A stretch of 64,000 nt of DNA from Kangiella sp. HZ709. GTDB lineage: Bacteria; Pseudomonadota; Gammaproteobacteria; Enterobacterales; Kangiellaceae. The notes beneath the pieces were generated by a model that saw only the letters and a list, made by a program, of their open reading frames with translations, had not been told where the DNA came from and searched no databases. The position numbers were made by a program, and so were the translations under genes. Positions 54,529-63,345 of this stretch are shown one piece after another. The first letter of the stretch is position 1, and the number at the start of each line of letters is the position of its first letter. The DNA is taken from assembly GCF_009674675.1 (NCBI RefSeq), contig NZ_WKJC01000002.1:124001-188000 (forward strand), in the 5' to 3' direction.

Positions 54529-55110
54529 TTAAAGCAGTTGAGATCTTTGCTGGACTTCTTGCAACAGATTCCACCAAAGCTTCTTTTCCTTTGCTAAGTG
54601 AGATAATTGTGGCGCTTGCATTTTTTGTTCTTGATCAGAAGTATCGGTAGTATCCAAGAGAATCAGCTGTTGTGTTTCTATTTGCGATAACTGATAGTCG
54701 GAATTAGGGTCCAATTGAAATAGACTCGCAGGTATCTCTTGGTTTTGCCATTGTTTCCATGCAAATTTAAGTTGCTTCCAAGCCATTTGTAATTCTTTTT
54801 TAGAAGCCTCAGCTGACACTAAAACAGCGAATTTAGCATTAGGATGATTAACTAAAGCTTTTATTCCAACATTCTGATGTTGTCCTGTTACACCAGTCTC
54901 AGAAGACTCAACTAGAGTTGCGTTTCTGCTCTTTTTAGAAGCGGCTTCATTGATAGCTGTCTCATCCTGAACTGCAGACTTGAATGCCATTTGTTCTTTA
55001 GCTTCGGGTTGCTCAATCTTAGCATCAGCTTGCTCGTGACGAGGCTGCTCATCTCTTAGCTCCCAGCGTGCTATTCCTAGCGCGTCAAGATAGGCGGTAT
55101 TCCAACTCAT
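54529..55110 (-). CDS. HolD-like DNA polymerase III psi subunit candidate
   Basis: A 193-residue protein found in the place of holD, directly upstream of rimI. The N-terminus LDALGIARWELRD parallels E. coli HolD (LQQLGITQWSLR), the part that binds chi. The C-terminus (QLSHLAKEKKLWWNLLQ) also resembles HolD's helical end. Between them is an extended Glu/Gln/Ala-rich stretch (about residues 20-80) absent from the 137-residue E. coli protein. HolD links the clamp loader to chi and SSB. Homology is weak but position and both ends agree. A different small protein is possible. Confidence 0.6.
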   Translation of the reverse strand: MSWNTAYLDALGIARWELRDEQPRHEQADAKIEQPEAKEQMAFKSAVQDETAINEAASKKSRNATLVESSETGVTGQHQNVGIKALVNHPNAKFAVLVSAEASKKELQMAWKQLKFAWKQWQNQEIPASLFQLDPNSDYQLSQIETQQLILLDTTDTSDQEQKMQAPQLSHLAKEKKLWWNLLQEVQQRSQLL

Positions 55111-55134
55111 TCGATAATTGTCACTGTTCTAGAA

Positions 55135-56286
55135 TTATTTAACTAATGCCAACAAGTCATCATCAAGAATGTCGTGCTTTTCATCGGCTAACTTTTTAAA
55201 AGCAACAAAAGCATTTTTTAACTCATCATTATTATTAAATTGATGACCTAACTCTGCCAAATGACTTTTGAAAGCATTACGTCCAGAGTGCTTACCAAGC
55301 ACCATTTTATTATTTGCCCAGCCAACATCTTCAGCGCGCATAATCTCATAGGTTTCACGGTGCTTTAAAACACCATCTTGGTGAATACCTGACTCATGGG
55401 CAAAAGCATTATCACCAACAATAGCTTTATTCGGCTGCACTGGGAAGCTGGTCACTTTGGAGACCAATTGTGACGTTTGAACTATATGGCGCGTATCAAT
55501 ATCTGCTTCCACATCAAAATAATCACCACGAGTACGAACGGCCATCACGATTTCTTCCAAAGAAGCATTGCCAGCGCGCTCACCTAGTCCATTAATAGTA
55601 CACTCAACTTGTCGTGCGCCAGATTGAACCGCAGCTAAAGAGTTTGCTACCGCTAAACCTAAATCATTATGACAATGAACCGAGAAGATGGCTTTGTCAG
55701 AATTTGGGATACGTTCTATTAATTGTTTTATAGTGTTCGCATATTGATCGGGCATATTGTAGCCCACAGTGTCAGGGATATTGATCGTTCTAGCTCCAGC
55801 ATCTATCACCTGTTCGACAATCTTGCACATGAAATCAATATCAGAACGTCCTGCATCTTCGCAAGAAAACTCAACGTCCTCACATAAATTCCTAGCAAAA
55901 CTAACAGATTTAACTGCCTGTTCAATAACTTGCTCTGGTGGCATTTGTAACTTATGCTTCATATGCAAAGGAGAAGTCGCAATAAAGGTATGAATGCGGC
56001 CAGAGTTAGCGCCTTTAATAGCATCACCTGCAGCTTGAATATCCTTTTCCATAGCGCGAGATAAAGAACAAATAGTGCTATCTTTAATGTTATCAGCAAC
56101 TAGTTTTACCGCCTCAAAATCGCCTGGGCTAGCAATTGCAAAACCCGCCTCGATAACATCAACTTTCATTTTTTCCAGCTGACGAGCAATCTCTAATTTA
56201 TCGTCTTTATTCATGGAAGCGCCAGGGCTTTGCTCACCATCGCGCAAAGTTGTATCAAAAATCACCAATTTATCTTTTTGGCTCAT
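55135..56286 (-). CDS. leuA: 2-isopropylmalate synthase LeuA lacking the regulatory domain
   Basis: Condenses acetyl-CoA with 2-ketoisovalerate in leucine synthesis. About 383 residues from ATG at 56286 (GGAG nine bases upstream). The catalytic TIM-barrel is complete: [45 protein letters not shown], and the [12 protein letters not shown] subdomain with [12 protein letters not shown]. It ends at DDDLLALVK where typical LeuA (510-525 residues) continues into the leucine-sensing dimer domain. The next gene begins 25 bases later, so no remnant of that domain remains. No leuBCD is adjacent. Feedback-insensitivity is inferred. Confidence 0.9.
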   Translation of the reverse strand: MSQKDKLVIFDTTLRDGEQSPGASMNKDDKLEIARQLEKMKVDVIEAGFAIASPGDFEAVKLVADNIKDSTICSLSRAMEKDIQAAGDAIKGANSGRIHTFIATSPLHMKHKLQMPPEQVIEQAVKSVSFARNLCEDVEFSCEDAGRSDIDFMCKIVEQVIDAGARTINIPDTVGYNMPDQYANTIKQLIERIPNSDKAIFSVHCHNDLGLAVANSLAAVQSGARQVECTINGLGERAGNASLEEIVMAVRTRGDYFDVEADIDTRHIVQTSQLVSKVTSFPVQPNKAIVGDNAFAHESGIHQDGVLKHRETYEIMRAEDVGWANNKMVLGKHSGRNAFKSHLAELGHQFNNNDELKNAFVAFKKLADEKHDILDDDLLALVK

Positions 56287-56457
56287 ACCAAAGTCTCCAA
56301 AAACTATTAAAATGCCGCAAATATCGTGTATTTGCTGACAAATGGTCAATAAACAACCAGTTGATTATTCATAACTATAGGATAACAAATATTTCCAGTT
56401 TTGAATAAGACTTGCTAAGAGGTTTGACCAAAAAAGGGAATCATCAGACAAAAAAAA

Positions 56458-56475
56458 GCAGAGTCTAGACTCTGC
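56458..56475 (-). terminator. Terminator of the psrA-fadE unit
   Basis: GCAGAGTCTAGACTCTGC is a perfect 18-bp palindrome with TTTTTTT following on the minus strand, about 30 bases after the fadE stop. Confidence 0.88.
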
Positions 56476-56506
56476 TTTTAACTTTAATATCTAAATCAGT
56501 TAGCAA

Positions 56507-59005
56507 TTATGCAGCTTTAGATTTCTTTTTGGGCTTAGCTTGTGATTTAGCTTTGAACCCGTCAACAATTTCTTCGTGGGAATAATCATCCACTTGAATC
56601 ACATCCATTCTAGCCTCTTCAGCATCCACTAACATTTGACGTTCGTCTTCGTTAATAATTCCCTTTTCAATAGCCTGTTCAATACGCTCCATATTAGTAG
56701 CATCTTTATCTAGTTCTTTTGCTTTCATTGCTTTACGCAGTTTACGACGAACTTCATCTGCAGCTAATACCTTAAAGAAAGCTTGTTCCACGCGACCTGT
56801 TACATCATCAGCCTCTTTGCCAACATAAGATAAATCAGTAATACGATCTCGTAATTCATTACGACTCAACATTGGTTTAACAATTTCACGATCTAACTTA
56901 TCGCTAGGTTTCTTATAACTTTTGCCATAAGGGAAAGCTACAAAGCGTAACATCTTACCTACGGCTTTAACTGGGAAGTTCGCGTAGAAATCATAGAATG
57001 CTTCTTGAATTTTTTCTAAGTTGCTTTCGATATTCCATTGAACATAAGGTAGATCAGCGATTGGACGTTGATTATCTTCATAGTATTTCAATACTGCAGA
57101 AGCCATATATAAATGACTCAAGACGTCAGCCAAGCGAGCCGATAACCGCTCTTTACGTTTTAAATCGCCACCTAGCATGCCCATAGCAACATCAGAAGTC
57201 AGGGCTAAAACAGAACTCATGCGAGTAAGCTGTTGGTATAATTTTCCAGTTTGACCTGCTACTGGCTTTTTAGCCAGTAAACCGCCAGTTAAACCTAAAC
57301 CAAAAGTTCGCGCAAAATTACTCACGCCATAACCGATATGACGGAACAATAAGCTATCAAAACGCTTCACACCTTCTTCTTTGTCTTCCATTTGCGCCGC
57401 AAACATCTCTCGTAACACATAAGGGTGACAACGCACCGCACCTTGACCAAAGATCATCAAGTTACGCGTTAGAATATTAGCGCCTTCTACAGTAATACCA
57501 ATCGGCTGACTCATATAGCCACTGGCCAAATAGTTACGTTCACCCATAATGATCGCACGCCCTGCATGGATATCCATTGAATCATTGAGAACTTGTCGAC
57601 CAATTTCCGTCATATGGTATTTAGCGATCGCTGAAACAACAGATGGTTTAACACCTAAGTCCACAGCCCCGGCAGTCATAGTACGCATAGCTTCAATACG
57701 GTATGTCATTCCTGCGATACGAGCCATAGCCTCTTCAACCCCTTCAAAACGCGCAATAGGCGTTTTAAATTGCTCGCGCACCATGGCATAGGCACCCGTC
57801 AAACGATAAGAAAGCTTAGAAACCGCAGTACCCATTGCTGGTAATGAAATTGAGCGGCCAGCAGCCAAACATTCCATTAACATTCTCCAACCCTGACCAG
57901 CGAACTCTTGTCCACCGATCAACATATCCATTGGAATAAATACATTTTCGCCAGTAGTAGTACCATTCATAAAGGCTTGGCCCATCGGCATATGCCTTTG
58001 ACCAATTTCAACACCAGGATGATCTCGTGGAATTAATGCGCAAGTAATGCCGTAATCCGTTTTATCTTGATCGCCTTCTTTTCCCCCTAGTAAACCATCA
58101 GGATCATAAAGTTTGAAGGCTAAACCAACAATGGTTGCTACTGGTGCTAAAGTGATATAACGCTTGTTCCAAGTTAGGCTGATACCTAAAACTTCTTTAC
58201 CTTCGTGCTTGCCCATGCATACCACACCTTTATCAGGAATAGCGCCTGCGTCAGAACCAGCTACCGGCGAAGTTAAAGCAAAACATGGGATTTCTTTACC
58301 TTCTGCCAGACGAGGCAGGTAATAATCTTTTTGTTCATCAGTACCATAATGTAGTAACAATTCCGCAGGACCGAGTGAATTAGGAACCATAACCGTCACA
58401 GCCGCACTACCTGATCGGGTTGCAATTTTAGTAACTACTGAAGAATGAGCTAAAGCAGAAAAACCTTTACCCCCAAATTGCTTTGGGATGATCATACCTA
58501 AGAAACCTTTATCCTTAATAAACTGCCAAACTTCAGGTGGCAAATCTTTACGCTTTTGTACTATGTCCCAATCGTCTAACATTGAACAAAGTTCTTCGGT
58601 TTCATTATCGACAAAGGCTTGCTCTTCATCTGTTAGGGTTGGTTTGGCTATCTCTAACATCTTAATCCAGTCAGGATTACCTTGGAATAAGTCACCTTCC
58701 CACCAAACATCGCCAGCTTCTAAAGCAACTTTTTCAGTTTCATTCATAGGAGGTAGAACTTTTTGCATAAAGCTATAAGCTTTGCGAGAAATCCAATCGA
58801 TCCGTAAATCTGGCAACATATAAAACAAAGCTACAACACCGTACACAATCGCTGAAGTGTAAAAACCCCAAGCTAAATCGCTAGCAAACCAAATAACCGC
58901 TAATGCGGCTAAATTGGCTAGCATTACTTTTTTCATAGGCCAGCGGTTGTAAGCACAAACGCCTGCAACCAAAACCATTAACAATAACTGCCATAATCCA
59001 GTCAT
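56507..59005 (-). CDS. fadE: Acyl-CoA dehydrogenase FadE
   Basis: First step of fatty-acid beta-oxidation, making trans-2-enoyl-CoA with FAD. The 832 residues (E. coli FadE 814) start with two hydrophobic segments (residues 1-20, 26-62) that anchor it to the membrane, followed by the acyl-CoA dehydrogenase domains (FALTSPVAGSDAGAIPDKG, GRSISLPAMGTA, FGQGAVRCHPYVLREM) and the FadE-specific C-terminal DUF1974. The Lys/Ala-rich C-terminus is an extra. ATG at 59005 has GAGGTAG upstream. It lies 55 bases after the PsrA-like regulator in the same direction. Confidence 0.95.
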   Translation of the reverse strand: MTGLWQLLLMVLVAGVCAYNRWPMKKVMLANLAALAVIWFASDLAWGFYTSAIVYGVVALFYMLPDLRIDWISRKAYSFMQKVLPPMNETEKVALEAGDVWWEGDLFQGNPDWIKMLEIAKPTLTDEEQAFVDNETEELCSMLDDWDIVQKRKDLPPEVWQFIKDKGFLGMIIPKQFGGKGFSALAHSSVVTKIATRSGSAAVTVMVPNSLGPAELLLHYGTDEQKDYYLPRLAEGKEIPCFALTSPVAGSDAGAIPDKGVVCMGKHEGKEVLGISLTWNKRYITLAPVATIVGLAFKLYDPDGLLGGKEGDQDKTDYGITCALIPRDHPGVEIGQRHMPMGQAFMNGTTTGENVFIPMDMLIGGQEFAGQGWRMLMECLAAGRSISLPAMGTAVSKLSYRLTGAYAMVREQFKTPIARFEGVEEAMARIAGMTYRIEAMRTMTAGAVDLGVKPSVVSAIAKYHMTEIGRQVLNDSMDIHAGRAIIMGERNYLASGYMSQPIGITVEGANILTRNLMIFGQGAVRCHPYVLREMFAAQMEDKEEGVKRFDSLLFRHIGYGVSNFARTFGLGLTGGLLAKKPVAGQTGKLYQQLTRMSSVLALTSDVAMGMLGGDLKRKERLSARLADVLSHLYMASAVLKYYEDNQRPIADLPYVQWNIESNLEKIQEAFYDFYANFPVKAVGKMLRFVAFPYGKSYKKPSDKLDREIVKPMLSRNELRDRITDLSYVGKEADDVTGRVEQAFFKVLAADEVRRKLRKAMKAKELDKDATNMERIEQAIEKGIINEDERQMLVDAEEARMDVIQVDDYSHEEIVDGFKAKSQAKPKKKSKAA

Positions 59006-59060
59006 TTTATTTCTACCTCAATCTATATAAAATTAATTAATTAGGTATGAACAACTTCAG

Positions 59061-59690
59061 TTAAGCTTTCATACCAGCAGCTAAGAAAGGAATCATTTCG
59101 TCAATGACTTCCTCGATAGCCATTTTTCTATCAAAATCTGCTTCTGCTATTTCTCGTAAAGCATCACTACCCGCTAGAGTAAAAATCAAACTGCCTAAAG
59201 TGTAGTGCAGTCGCCAGAAAATCTGGTCATTACTTAAATTTGGGTAAGCATTCTGAAATAGCAGCGTAAAACGGACTAAAACATAGCCATACTTATCCGT
59301 AACATGGCGCCTTAAATGCCCCTGAGTTTCTGCATAAGCGCGCCCCAATAACCGCATAAAAATGGAAATTGATTGTTCCCTTTGCTTTTCAAGAGCTAAA
59401 AGCGGTGAAACTAAAGCTCTAAGCAAAGTTTCTGTGGTCAAGCTATCACTCTGGTTTGACTCCAAACTATTTAGCTGGGCATTGAGTACTGAGGAATATT
59501 CGGATAAAAACCGGTCAAATACGTCCTGAATCAAAGATTTTTTAGAGCCAAAGTGATAATTAACACTGGCCAAATTTACCTTTGCGCGGGCAGTAATAGT
59601 TCGAAGACTTGTTTCTGCAAAGCCTCTTTCAGCAAATAACTGCTCAGCTGCATCCAGAATTTTGCTTTTTGTTGTATCGTTTTTGTTCAT
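59061..59690 (-). CDS. psrA: TetR-family fatty-acid regulator, PsrA-like
   Basis: A 209-residue TetR repressor. The helix-turn-helix (ILDAAEQLFAERGFAETSLR, TITARAKVNLASVNYHFGSK) is very close to Pseudomonas PsrA, a repressor released by long-chain fatty acids that controls beta-oxidation and rpoS. The C-terminal half is helical, as is usual for ligand binding. ATG at 59690. A PsrA-type operator lies 16 bases upstream and fadE follows, supporting autoregulation and control of beta-oxidation. Function transferred from Pseudomonas. Confidence 0.88.
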   Translation of the reverse strand: MNKNDTTKSKILDAAEQLFAERGFAETSLRTITARAKVNLASVNYHFGSKKSLIQDVFDRFLSEYSSVLNAQLNSLESNQSDSLTTETLLRALVSPLLALEKQREQSISIFMRLLGRAYAETQGHLRRHVTDKYGYVLVRFTLLFQNAYPNLSNDQIFWRLHYTLGSLIFTLAGSDALREIAEADFDRKMAIEEVIDEMIPFLAAGMKA

Positions 59691-59705
59691 TATAATTAAA
59701 AAATA

Positions 59706-59721
59706 TCAAACATCTGTTTGA
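59706..59721. promoter_or_regulatory. PsrA-type operator
   Basis: TCAAACA-TC-TGTTTGA has 7-bp perfect arms and contains CAAAC-N4-GTTTG, fitting the published PsrA pattern (G/C)AAAC-N2-4-GTTT(G/C). Located 16-31 bases before the psrA-like ATG. Confidence 0.75.
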
Positions 59722-59906
59722 AACATACGTTCAACACAGTGAAATGTCAAGTCATGGAACAAATTTCTATAGACTATTTGCTTTCAAGTAAATGACAACA
59801 AAGGGAGGCAAACTGCAACAAGCACATGTAGAGACTGCCAAAAATGAAGGCCTATAATAAGTGATAATTATTTGTTATGGGGAAATAATTAGTTTGGTAA
59901 GAAAAT

Positions 59907-60158
59907 TTAATGCGGTAACCAATTTTTGAATTCTTGATAATCAAATGGCCAAATTAAAATATTGCCATCAAAATTATTTTTTATAACAGGAATTTTTTGT
60001 TTGTATTTAAACATAATTTTTTCGTCATCTATTATGTCAAAAATTTCGATTTCAAAATTAATTTGATTATTTTTTTCGTGAAAAAATTGAGAAAACATCT
60101 GCTCAACTGTTTCACACAAATGGCACCCAAAAGTGGTATAAAAAATTATTTTTTGCAT
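59907..60158 (-). CDS. Glutaredoxin-like protein (DUF836 type)
   Basis: An 83-residue thioredoxin-fold protein with the redox motif CHLC (FYTTFGCHLCETVEQMF) near the N-terminus and the cis-proline segment QKIPVIK. This fits the glutaredoxin family DUF836/YruB-like. Its codon use is exceptionally AT-rich (Asn, Ile, Phe and Lys runs), richer than its neighbours, a possible sign of relaxed selection or transfer. The Shine-Dalgarno is not evident. A hairpin AATTATTT/AAATAATT (59866-59890) without a T-run follows the stop. Confidence 0.8.
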   Translation of the reverse strand: MQKIIFYTTFGCHLCETVEQMFSQFFHEKNNQINFEIEIFDIIDDEKIMFKYKQKIPVIKNNFDGNILIWPFDYQEFKNWLPH

Positions 60159-60226
60159 TTTTATTAAAAAAAGTTCTAAAAAAGTTAAAAAAACATTGAT
60201 AAATCGAACTTTAACATAATTTTTTA

Positions 60227-60255
60227 TTAACTTTCTAAAATTCTTCTCGTATAAT
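60227..60255 (+). promoter_or_regulatory. Promoter of the H1-like gene
   Basis: A perfect -10 TATAAT (60250-60255) with TTAACT (60227-60232) 17 bases upstream. Just downstream TGTTTG (60257-60262) and CAAACA (60272-60277) form an inverted repeat, either a 5'-UTR hairpin or an operator. The coding ATG is at 60301. Confidence 0.6.
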
Positions 60256-60300
60256 TTGTTTGAAACTTAACCAAACATTATTACGACAGGGGAAATAACC

Positions 60301-61026
60301 ATGGCCACTAAACAAACTTCAGCAGCAGCTTTGAAATCAGCTGAATCTGCTTTGAAAAAAACAAAAGCTGCAGCAGCTAAAGATAAGCTTGCTGCAACTA
60401 AAGCCGCAGCTAAAGCTAAAGACACTGCAGCTAAAGCTAAAGCAAAACCTACCAAAACATCTAAAGCTGCAGCTAAGAAAGCTAAGGATGCAGCATCAAA
60501 AGCAAAGAAAGCCGCTACAGCTTCTGCAAAAGCTTTTGTAAAAGCTAAAGATGTTGCTGCAAAAGCTAAAGCAGTTGCTGCTAAAGACGCTGCGATGGCA
60601 AAAGCAATTGCTAAGTTTGAAAAAGATTGGGCTGCTAAGGAAAAGAAAAAAGCTGCTGCCGCCGCTAAAAGAAAAGCTGCTGCAGACAAAAAGAAAGCTG
60701 CTGCTGCTAAAAAACGTGCAGCTGCCGCTGCCAAGAAAAAAGCTGCTGCAGACAAAAAGAAAGCCGCTGCTGCTAAAAAACGTGCAGCTGCCGCTGCTAA
60801 AAAGAAAGTAGCTAAAAAAGCTCCTGCTAAGAAGAAAGCTGCAGTTAAGAAGAAAGCTCCAGCTAAGAAGAAAGCTGCAGTAAAGAAGAAAGCTGCAGTA
60901 AAGAAAAAAGCTCCAGCTAAGAAAAAAGTAACAAAAAAAGCTCCAGCTAAGAAAAAAGTAACAAAAAAAGCTCCAGCTAAGAAGAAAGCTCCAGCTAAGA
61001 AGAAAAAAGTAGCTAAAAAGAAGTAA
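60301..61026 (+). CDS. Histone H1-like Lys/Ala/Pro-rich DNA-binding protein (AlgP/H1-like)
   Basis: A 241-residue protein almost wholly of Lys and Ala with some Pro. An N-terminal part (1 to about 110) with more varied sequence is helical and ends around FEKDWAAKEKK; then a 22-residue unit is repeated twice (60673-60738, 60739-60804; a 66-base near-identical tandem repeat), and the end consists of KKAPAKKK- and AAVKKK-type repeats like the tail of eukaryotic H1 and Pseudomonas AlgP/AlgR3. It should bind DNA or RNA and condense the nucleoid. Ends near 61026 with a strong bidirectional terminator. Confidence 0.88.
   Translation: MATKQTSAAALKSAESALKKTKAAAAKDKLAATKAAAKAKDTAAKAKAKPTKTSKAAAKKAKDAASKAKKAATASAKAFVKAKDVAAKAKAVAAKDAAMAKAIAKFEKDWAAKEKKKAAAAAKRKAAADKKKAAAAKKRAAAAAKKKAAADKKKAAAAKKRAAAAAKKKVAKKAPAKKKAAVKKKAPAKKKAAVKKKAAVKKKAPAKKKVTKKAPAKKKVTKKAPAKKKAPAKKKKVAKKK
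60673..60804 (+). repeat. Two 66-bp tandem repeats inside the H1-like gene
   Basis: 60673-60738 and 60739-60804 differ by only a few bases and encode the same 22 residues (beginning KAAADKKK, ending RAAAAAKK). Length variation between strains is expected. Confidence 0.85.
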
Positions 61027-61043
61027 TACTTCTTAATAAAAAA

Positions 61044-61067
61044 AACCGGCTTTGCCGGTTTTTTTTT
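61044..61067. terminator. Bidirectional terminator between the H1-like gene and rlmKL
   Basis: AACCGGC-TTT-GCCGGTT hairpin with a T-run after it on the plus strand and an A-run before it (T-run for the minus strand). It serves convergent H1-like and rlmKL genes. Confidence 0.9.
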
Positions 61068-61087
61068 GCTCGAATAACCATAACAGT

Positions 61088-63253
61088 CTATTTATGCTCT
61101 ATTAACCAAGCTCGATGATGGTTTCTGCTTTTTTGAAAGTCTATGGGTAAGGTTTTTGGGGTGATTTCTTGCACTCTATAGGATGACTCAAGATCTCTAT
61201 CTAAAACAAACTTTTTAAAGTTATTTGAAAAGTACAGCTTGCCATCCAGGTTTAAAATGGACATGGCTAAATTAACCAGTTCGGCATGATCAGTTTGCAC
61301 ATCAAAAGAAGCTTCCATTCGTTTAGAATTTGAAAAAGTAGGCGGATCTAAGAAGATTAAATCGTACTTTTGTTCATTTTGATTGTCATTGAGCCACTTA
61401 ATACAGTCTGCTTGAATAAATTGATGCCCATAAATCGGTATGTCATTCAGTGAAAAGTTCTTTATTCCCCAATTGATGTAGGTTTTCGACATATCGACGG
61501 TTGTGGTTTTAGCCCCACCTTTTGCAGCATAAACACTAACAGAACCAGTATATGCAAAAAGATTTAAAAATCGCCGTCCCTTTGCCTCATTCATAATCAT
61601 TTTTCGAGTTTTACGATGATCTAAAAATAAACCAGTATCCAAATAGTCCGTTAAGTTAATATTAAATTTAAAACCTTGCTCTTTAACGACCTTAAATTCA
61701 TCGCTTTTCCTGAGCTTTTCGTATTGTTGAGCGCCCTTCTGACGTCGTCGTTGCTTAAGATGAATTTTAACTTCAGGAATTTGCATCACACCTGAAGTGA
61801 CCCTTTTAATTTCATTTAGACGTTTTAGTGTTACCTTTTCAGGGATTTCCTTAGGTGCTAGATATTCTTGAATATGGACTTCATCTTCATAAATATCGAT
61901 AGCCGCTGAAAACTCAGGTAAATCCGCATCATATAAACGATAACAAGTTACATTGTTTTGCTTTAAATAAGATTTGTAGCGCTGTAAATTCTTGTTCAAT
62001 CTATTTTTCAACATAACCGCGCTATCCGATAAGTTTGTATCCCAACTAGGGTTAACTTTGCTTGGATCAAACGGCTCGTAGGCGTTTTCAGAGCTTATAT
62101 CAAACAAATAAAGCTGACAGTCTAGCGCGCCATTTTTAAGCTTGTAACGTTTATTAGAACGTAAACCAATGGCTTTTGCATACTCCACTTCAGTGGTGAT
62201 CATGGCTGCTTGCCAACCATCAAACTGCGTTTTCCAATAATGACCCAGCTTTTTATATACCTCAACAATGGTTTCGGGATTTCCTAGGCGCTCACCATAG
62301 GGCGGATTGGTTACTATAAGCCCTACGGAATCCAGTTCAAATTGTTCAGGCTTGGCAATATCTTGATGCACAACGTCGATAATATTCTCTAAACCCGCTG
62401 CTTTAATGTTTTCTTGCGCAAGCTCTATACTTCTCCTATGTCGGTCACTACCAAGAATTTTTCCAGAATGATTAAGTTTATTTTTATTAGCTTGACGCTT
62501 TGTCACCGCCAATATTTCTTGCCATAGCTCTTCATCATGTTGCTTCCAATGATGAAAACCAAAATTCGGTTTCAATAAACCTGGCGCCATTCCCAATGCC
62601 ATCATGGCCGCCTCTATCAATAAAGTTCCTGTGCCGCACATAGGATCATGAAAATCATACCCAGCAGTCGATAACTCAGGCCATTTAGCACGGGTAAGCA
62701 TTGCTGCAGCTAAGTTTTCTTTTATTGGCGCAGCGCCAGTAGAGTCTCGATACCCACGTTGTTGAAGGCTACGGCCAGAAATATCCAAGCCAACCTTTAA
62801 TTCTGAGCCATTAACTAAGACATGTACTCGATAATCCGGTGACTCTTTATCTACTGGCGGACGACTTTCATATCGCTCTTGAAAGTAATCCACTATGGCA
62901 TCTTTGGCTTTTAAAGCGCCAAAACCCGAGTGCTTAATAAAATTATTTTTCCGACTGGTGCAATCTACAGCTAATGATTGATGGCTATCAAAATGCCAGC
63001 CCCACTCAATAGCATTAATTTTGTTATAAAAATCTTCCGTTGATTGAGCTCTATCATGTAACAACGTCAGATAAATACGGTTAGCCAATCGAGAGTTTAA
63101 ACACACTTTATAAGCAACCGATAAGTCGCCTTGAAAGGTAACATGAGTGGGATGTTCTTTTAACTCGCTAGCACCTAATACTGCTAACTCATCGATTAAA
63201 AGCGACTCTAAACCAGGCGGACATGATGAGTAGAAATTATATTGTTCCGACAT
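61088..63253 (-). CDS. rlmKL: Bifunctional 23S rRNA methyltransferase RlmK/RlmL
   Basis: Makes m2G2445 (RlmL) and m7G2069 (RlmK) in 23S rRNA. The 721 residues (E. coli 702) show the THUMP domain, an N-terminal methyltransferase with the NPPYGERLGNPE motif, and a C-terminal one with LFAYTGSVSVYAAKGGAKT and LDPPTFSNSKRM. It starts at ATG 63253 with AAAGGTG upstream and lies downstream of pyrD as in E. coli, where zapC sits between them; here only 92 bases separate the two. Confidence 0.96.
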   Translation of the reverse strand: MSEQYNFYSSCPPGLESLLIDELAVLGASELKEHPTHVTFQGDLSVAYKVCLNSRLANRIYLTLLHDRAQSTEDFYNKINAIEWGWHFDSHQSLAVDCTSRKNNFIKHSGFGALKAKDAIVDYFQERYESRPPVDKESPDYRVHVLVNGSELKVGLDISGRSLQQRGYRDSTGAAPIKENLAAAMLTRAKWPELSTAGYDFHDPMCGTGTLLIEAAMMALGMAPGLLKPNFGFHHWKQHDEELWQEILAVTKRQANKNKLNHSGKILGSDRHRRSIELAQENIKAAGLENIIDVVHQDIAKPEQFELDSVGLIVTNPPYGERLGNPETIVEVYKKLGHYWKTQFDGWQAAMITTEVEYAKAIGLRSNKRYKLKNGALDCQLYLFDISSENAYEPFDPSKVNPSWDTNLSDSAVMLKNRLNKNLQRYKSYLKQNNVTCYRLYDADLPEFSAAIDIYEDEVHIQEYLAPKEIPEKVTLKRLNEIKRVTSGVMQIPEVKIHLKQRRRQKGAQQYEKLRKSDEFKVVKEQGFKFNINLTDYLDTGLFLDHRKTRKMIMNEAKGRRFLNLFAYTGSVSVYAAKGGAKTTTVDMSKTYINWGIKNFSLNDIPIYGHQFIQADCIKWLNDNQNEQKYDLIFLDPPTFSNSKRMEASFDVQTDHAELVNLAMSILNLDGKLYFSNNFKKFVLDRDLESSYRVQEITPKTLPIDFQKSRNHHRAWLIEHK

Positions 63254-63345
63254 TAAATAAGCACCTTTAATCTTCTAGCATGTGTTGTACTGCAATTAGC
63301 TCTTCAAGTTCTATTTGCAATTGTGATTTTTTTTCAGCGCTTATA

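Noticed and set aside
59866-59890. AATTATTT/AAATAATT hairpin after the glutaredoxin-like gene
   Set aside because: Pure A/T stem in a very AT-rich region and no T-run, so chance is likely.
60267-60755. A 162-codon open frame on the minus strand, rich in Ala and Phe
   Set aside because: It is the mirror of the Lys/Ala-rich H1-like gene. AAA/GCT repeats read in reverse give a long stop-free Phe/Ala frame with no biological signature.
60670-61020. Regularly repeated short units resembling a CRISPR array
   Set aside because: Repeats are in frame, adjacent without unique spacers, and encode Lys/Ala/Pro units of the H1-like protein.
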